NCBI GenBank assembly: GCA_030832235.1
Contig: JAURJO010000528.1
Span: forward strand, 1-6,733
Origin: Verrucomicrobiota bacterium
GTDB taxonomy: Bacteria > Verrucomicrobiota > Verrucomicrobiia > Opitutales > Opitutaceae
Length of the DNA stretch: 6,733 nucleotides
Direction: 5' to 3'
Shown here: piece after piece, positions 5,423 through 6,733 of the stretch
How the letters are laid out: every line of letters starts with the position of its first letter
How positions within the stretch are numbered: the first letter of the stretch is position 1
Translations under genes and position numbers: made by a program
Notes under the pieces: generated by a model
Databases searched by the model: none
What the model was told of the DNA's origin: nothing
Seen by the model: the letters and a program-made list of their open reading frames with translations, nothing else

Positions 5423-5888
5423 TGCTTTGGGGCCAGGCCGTCGCTCCGAGTTCTTTGATCCCAAGGCGCGGGTAACGCCGCGCCCGCCGAGAAATTCGGA
5501 GAGGAAAGTCCGGACACCACAGGGCAGGACGCCGCGCGAGCTTCACCGCAAGCGCGGGCGGCGCGTTTCAAGGCGCGTCGATGGACAGTGTCACAGAGAA
5601 TATACCGCCGGCCGCGGGCCTTCGGGCACGCGGCGGGTAAGGGTGAAAAGGTGGGGTAAGAGCCCACCGCGGCGCGCGCGAGCGTGGCGGCAGGAAAAAC
5701 CCCGTCCGGTGCAAGACTAAATAGGTGGCTGGGCGGCCCGTCCCATAGCCACGGGTAAGTCGCATCCGGCGGCTTCCCGCTTCGGCGGGAGGTCGGCGGG
5801 CGGGTCGGCCGCGAGGCCGTCCCGAGAGAAATGACGACCACCGCGCCGCGAGGCGCGGGACAGAATCCGGCTTACCGGCCCCAAAGCA
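5423..5888 (+). ncRNA. rnpB: RNase P RNA, bacterial class A
   Basis: This is the catalytic RNA that removes 5' leaders from pre-tRNA. Ends are set by helix P1: the 12 nt at 5423-5434 are perfectly complementary to 5877-5888, giving about 466 nt. Conserved blocks appear in the right order: GAGGAAAGTCCGGAC and CACAGGGCAGGA (5501-5529); CACAGAGAATATACCGCC (5592-5609); GGGTAAGGGTGAAAAGG with GGTAAGAGCCCACCGC (from about 5635); ACCCCGTCCGGTGCAAGAC and AAATAGG (5699-5725); GGGTAAGT of the P15 loop, whose GGT (5754-5756) would bind the tRNA CCA end; AGAGAAATGAC (5825-5835); and ACAGAATCCGGCTTACCGG (5860-5878). P3 is visible as CTCCGA (5444-5449) with TCGGAG (5496-5501). UUCG loops cap stems at 5621-5624 and 5781-5784, and a GCGA loop at 5811-5814 caps a 10-nt arm pair, matching GNRA loop L18. 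No conserved part looks damaged. Confidence 0.97.
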
Positions 5889-5899
5889 CACTTTCCCCA

Positions 5900-6733
5900 A
5901 TGAGTATACCGATCCGTTTCGTCGCCCTCTTGTTGACGGCCTCATCCCTTGCCGCGCAGGCCCCGTCCGCCGAGGAGAGCCGTTTCCAACGCTTCGTGCG
6001 CATGTCGCGCGAGGCCGAGGCCAAGGGCCTCGCGGAGCCGTTCCGCGGCCTCACGGCGCGGGGCGAGGTCGAGCGTGGGCTGTTCCCGGTCCGCTCCACC
6101 GGCGTCTCCACGGGCCCGGTGCGCGAGGCGGCCCGGGAGTTCCTCGCGGCGCTCACCCCGGCGCAGCGGGCGAAGACGGTCTTCCCCGTCGACGACCCCG
6201 AGTGGCGCAAGTGGATGAACCAGCATTTTTACATCCGCCAAGGCGTGAGCTTCCAGGAGATGAACGAAGCCCAGCGCGCGGCCGCGCTTGGGCTGATGAA
6301 GGCGGGGCTGAGCGCAAAGGGATTGTCGCTCGCGCGCGACATCATGCGCCTGAACCACACGCTCGGCGAACTCAATGGGGACAACTTCACGGAGTACGGC
6401 GAGTGGCTCTACTGGATTACCATCATGGGCGAACCCTCGGCCGACCAGCCGTGGGGATGGCAGGTCGATGGCCACCATCTCATCATCAATTACTTCGTCT
6501 TGGGCGATCAGGTCGTGATGTCGCCTGTCTTCGTCGGGTCAGAGCCCGTCACCGCCCGCGCCGGCCTCCACCGCGGGGTCTCGATCCTCCAAGGAGAGCA
6601 GGACGCGGGGCTGGCCCTCTTCCGATCGTTGAACCCCGACCAGCGCCGCCTCGCCCGGCTGCGGCCGGACAAGGACGGCAACGACAACCTCACCGAGGCC
6701 TTCCGCGACAACGTCGTCCTCGACTACGCCGGC
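5900..6733 (+). CDS. Exported DUF3500 protein, 3' end beyond window
   Basis: The frame is open from ATG 5900 to the last base (278 codons), with no stop in the window. The N-terminus (MSIPIRFVALLLTASSLAAQ) is a signal peptide with probable cleavage after AAQ or AQA, around residues 20-22. The diagnostic stretch is GEPSADQPWGWQVDGHHL (177-194), continuing INYFVLGDQVVMSP and FVGSEP to residue 215. This matches, from memory, the DUF3500 (PF12006) core with its WGWQ.DGHH motif. The family is found in exported proteins of planctomycetes, verrucomicrobia, proteobacteria and others; no activity is known to me. The clustered HH, D190 and E residues hint at a metal or active site, which is inference. 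Roughly 70-100 residues are probably missing at the C-terminus. The ATG is 11 nt after the rnpB 3' end with no ribosome binding site, so translation may be leaderless or inefficient unless RNase P RNA is processed away. Confidence 0.88.
   Translation, partial: MSIPIRFVALLLTASSLAAQAPSAEESRFQRFVRMSREAEAKGLAEPFRGLTARGEVERGLFPVRSTGVSTGPVREAAREFLAALTPAQRAKTVFPVDDPEWRKWMNQHFYIRQGVSFQEMNEAQRAAALGLMKAGLSAKGLSLARDIMRLNHTLGELNGDNFTEYGEWLYWITIMGEPSADQPWGWQVDGHHLIINYFVLGDQVVMSPVFVGSEPVTARAGLHRGVSILQGEQDAGLALFRSLNPDQRRLARLRPDKDGNDNLTEAFRDNVVLDYAG

Noticed and set aside
5257..5945. Long minus-strand open frames (5257-5841 and 5568-5945) and a plus-strand frame at 5427-5720
   Set aside because: They lie across the conserved RNase P RNA; their composition is a by-product of the GC-rich structured RNA, a common source of false gene calls.

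Overview
The DNA is GC-rich, and all recognisable genes lie on the + strand. Gene content points to a PVC-group bacterium, most likely a verrucomicrobium close to Opitutaceae. The indications are the tail of a GxxExxxY protein followed by an 'FIRVHPWL'-type repeat, a DUF3500 protein, a CT398/CdsZ-like zinc-ribbon protein and a class A RNase P RNA. The taxonomic call is an inference from gene content, not a search result.

Layout, left to right: (1) 3-155, the C-terminal 50 residues of a GxxExxxY protein (PD-(D/E)XK-like), followed directly by a 10-bp-periodic repeat (156-187). (2) 195-1061, a 288-aa aldehyde-dehydrogenase-like protein that keeps the N-terminal half and a short C-terminal tail but has no catalytic Cys/Glu region. 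(3) 1104-4421, an apparent operon: an exported M20-family zinc peptidase, a NatA-like ABC ATPase 16 bp downstream, and a NatB-like ABC permease whose GTG start overlaps the natA stop by 4 nt. (4) 4422-4646, an intergenic region with two more degenerate copies of the repeat in the opposite orientation, two perfect short palindromes and a possible promoter. (5) 4647-5366, a coiled-coil plus C4 zinc-ribbon protein. (6) 5423-5888, the RNase P RNA gene rnpB, delimited by a perfect 12-bp P1 helix. (7) 5900-end, an exported DUF3500 protein, cut by the window edge and starting only 11 nt after rnpB.

Functionally this is mostly a housekeeping or accessory-metabolism region. NatA and NatB should form one ABC exporter. 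The secreted peptidase is probably co-transcribed with it, but no shared substrate can be deduced. The zinc-ribbon gene, rnpB and the DUF3500 gene are packed so tightly that their transcription and the processing of RNase P RNA are probably linked.

There is no convincing unknown multi-gene system here. The observations most worth following are the GxxExxxY-associated repeat family, copies of which flank the ALDH-M20-NatAB block in opposite orientations; the catalytically empty ALDH paralogue; a TTGACC/TTGCCA hexamer 34-36 nt upstream of three separate starts; and the rnpB/DUF3500 junction.
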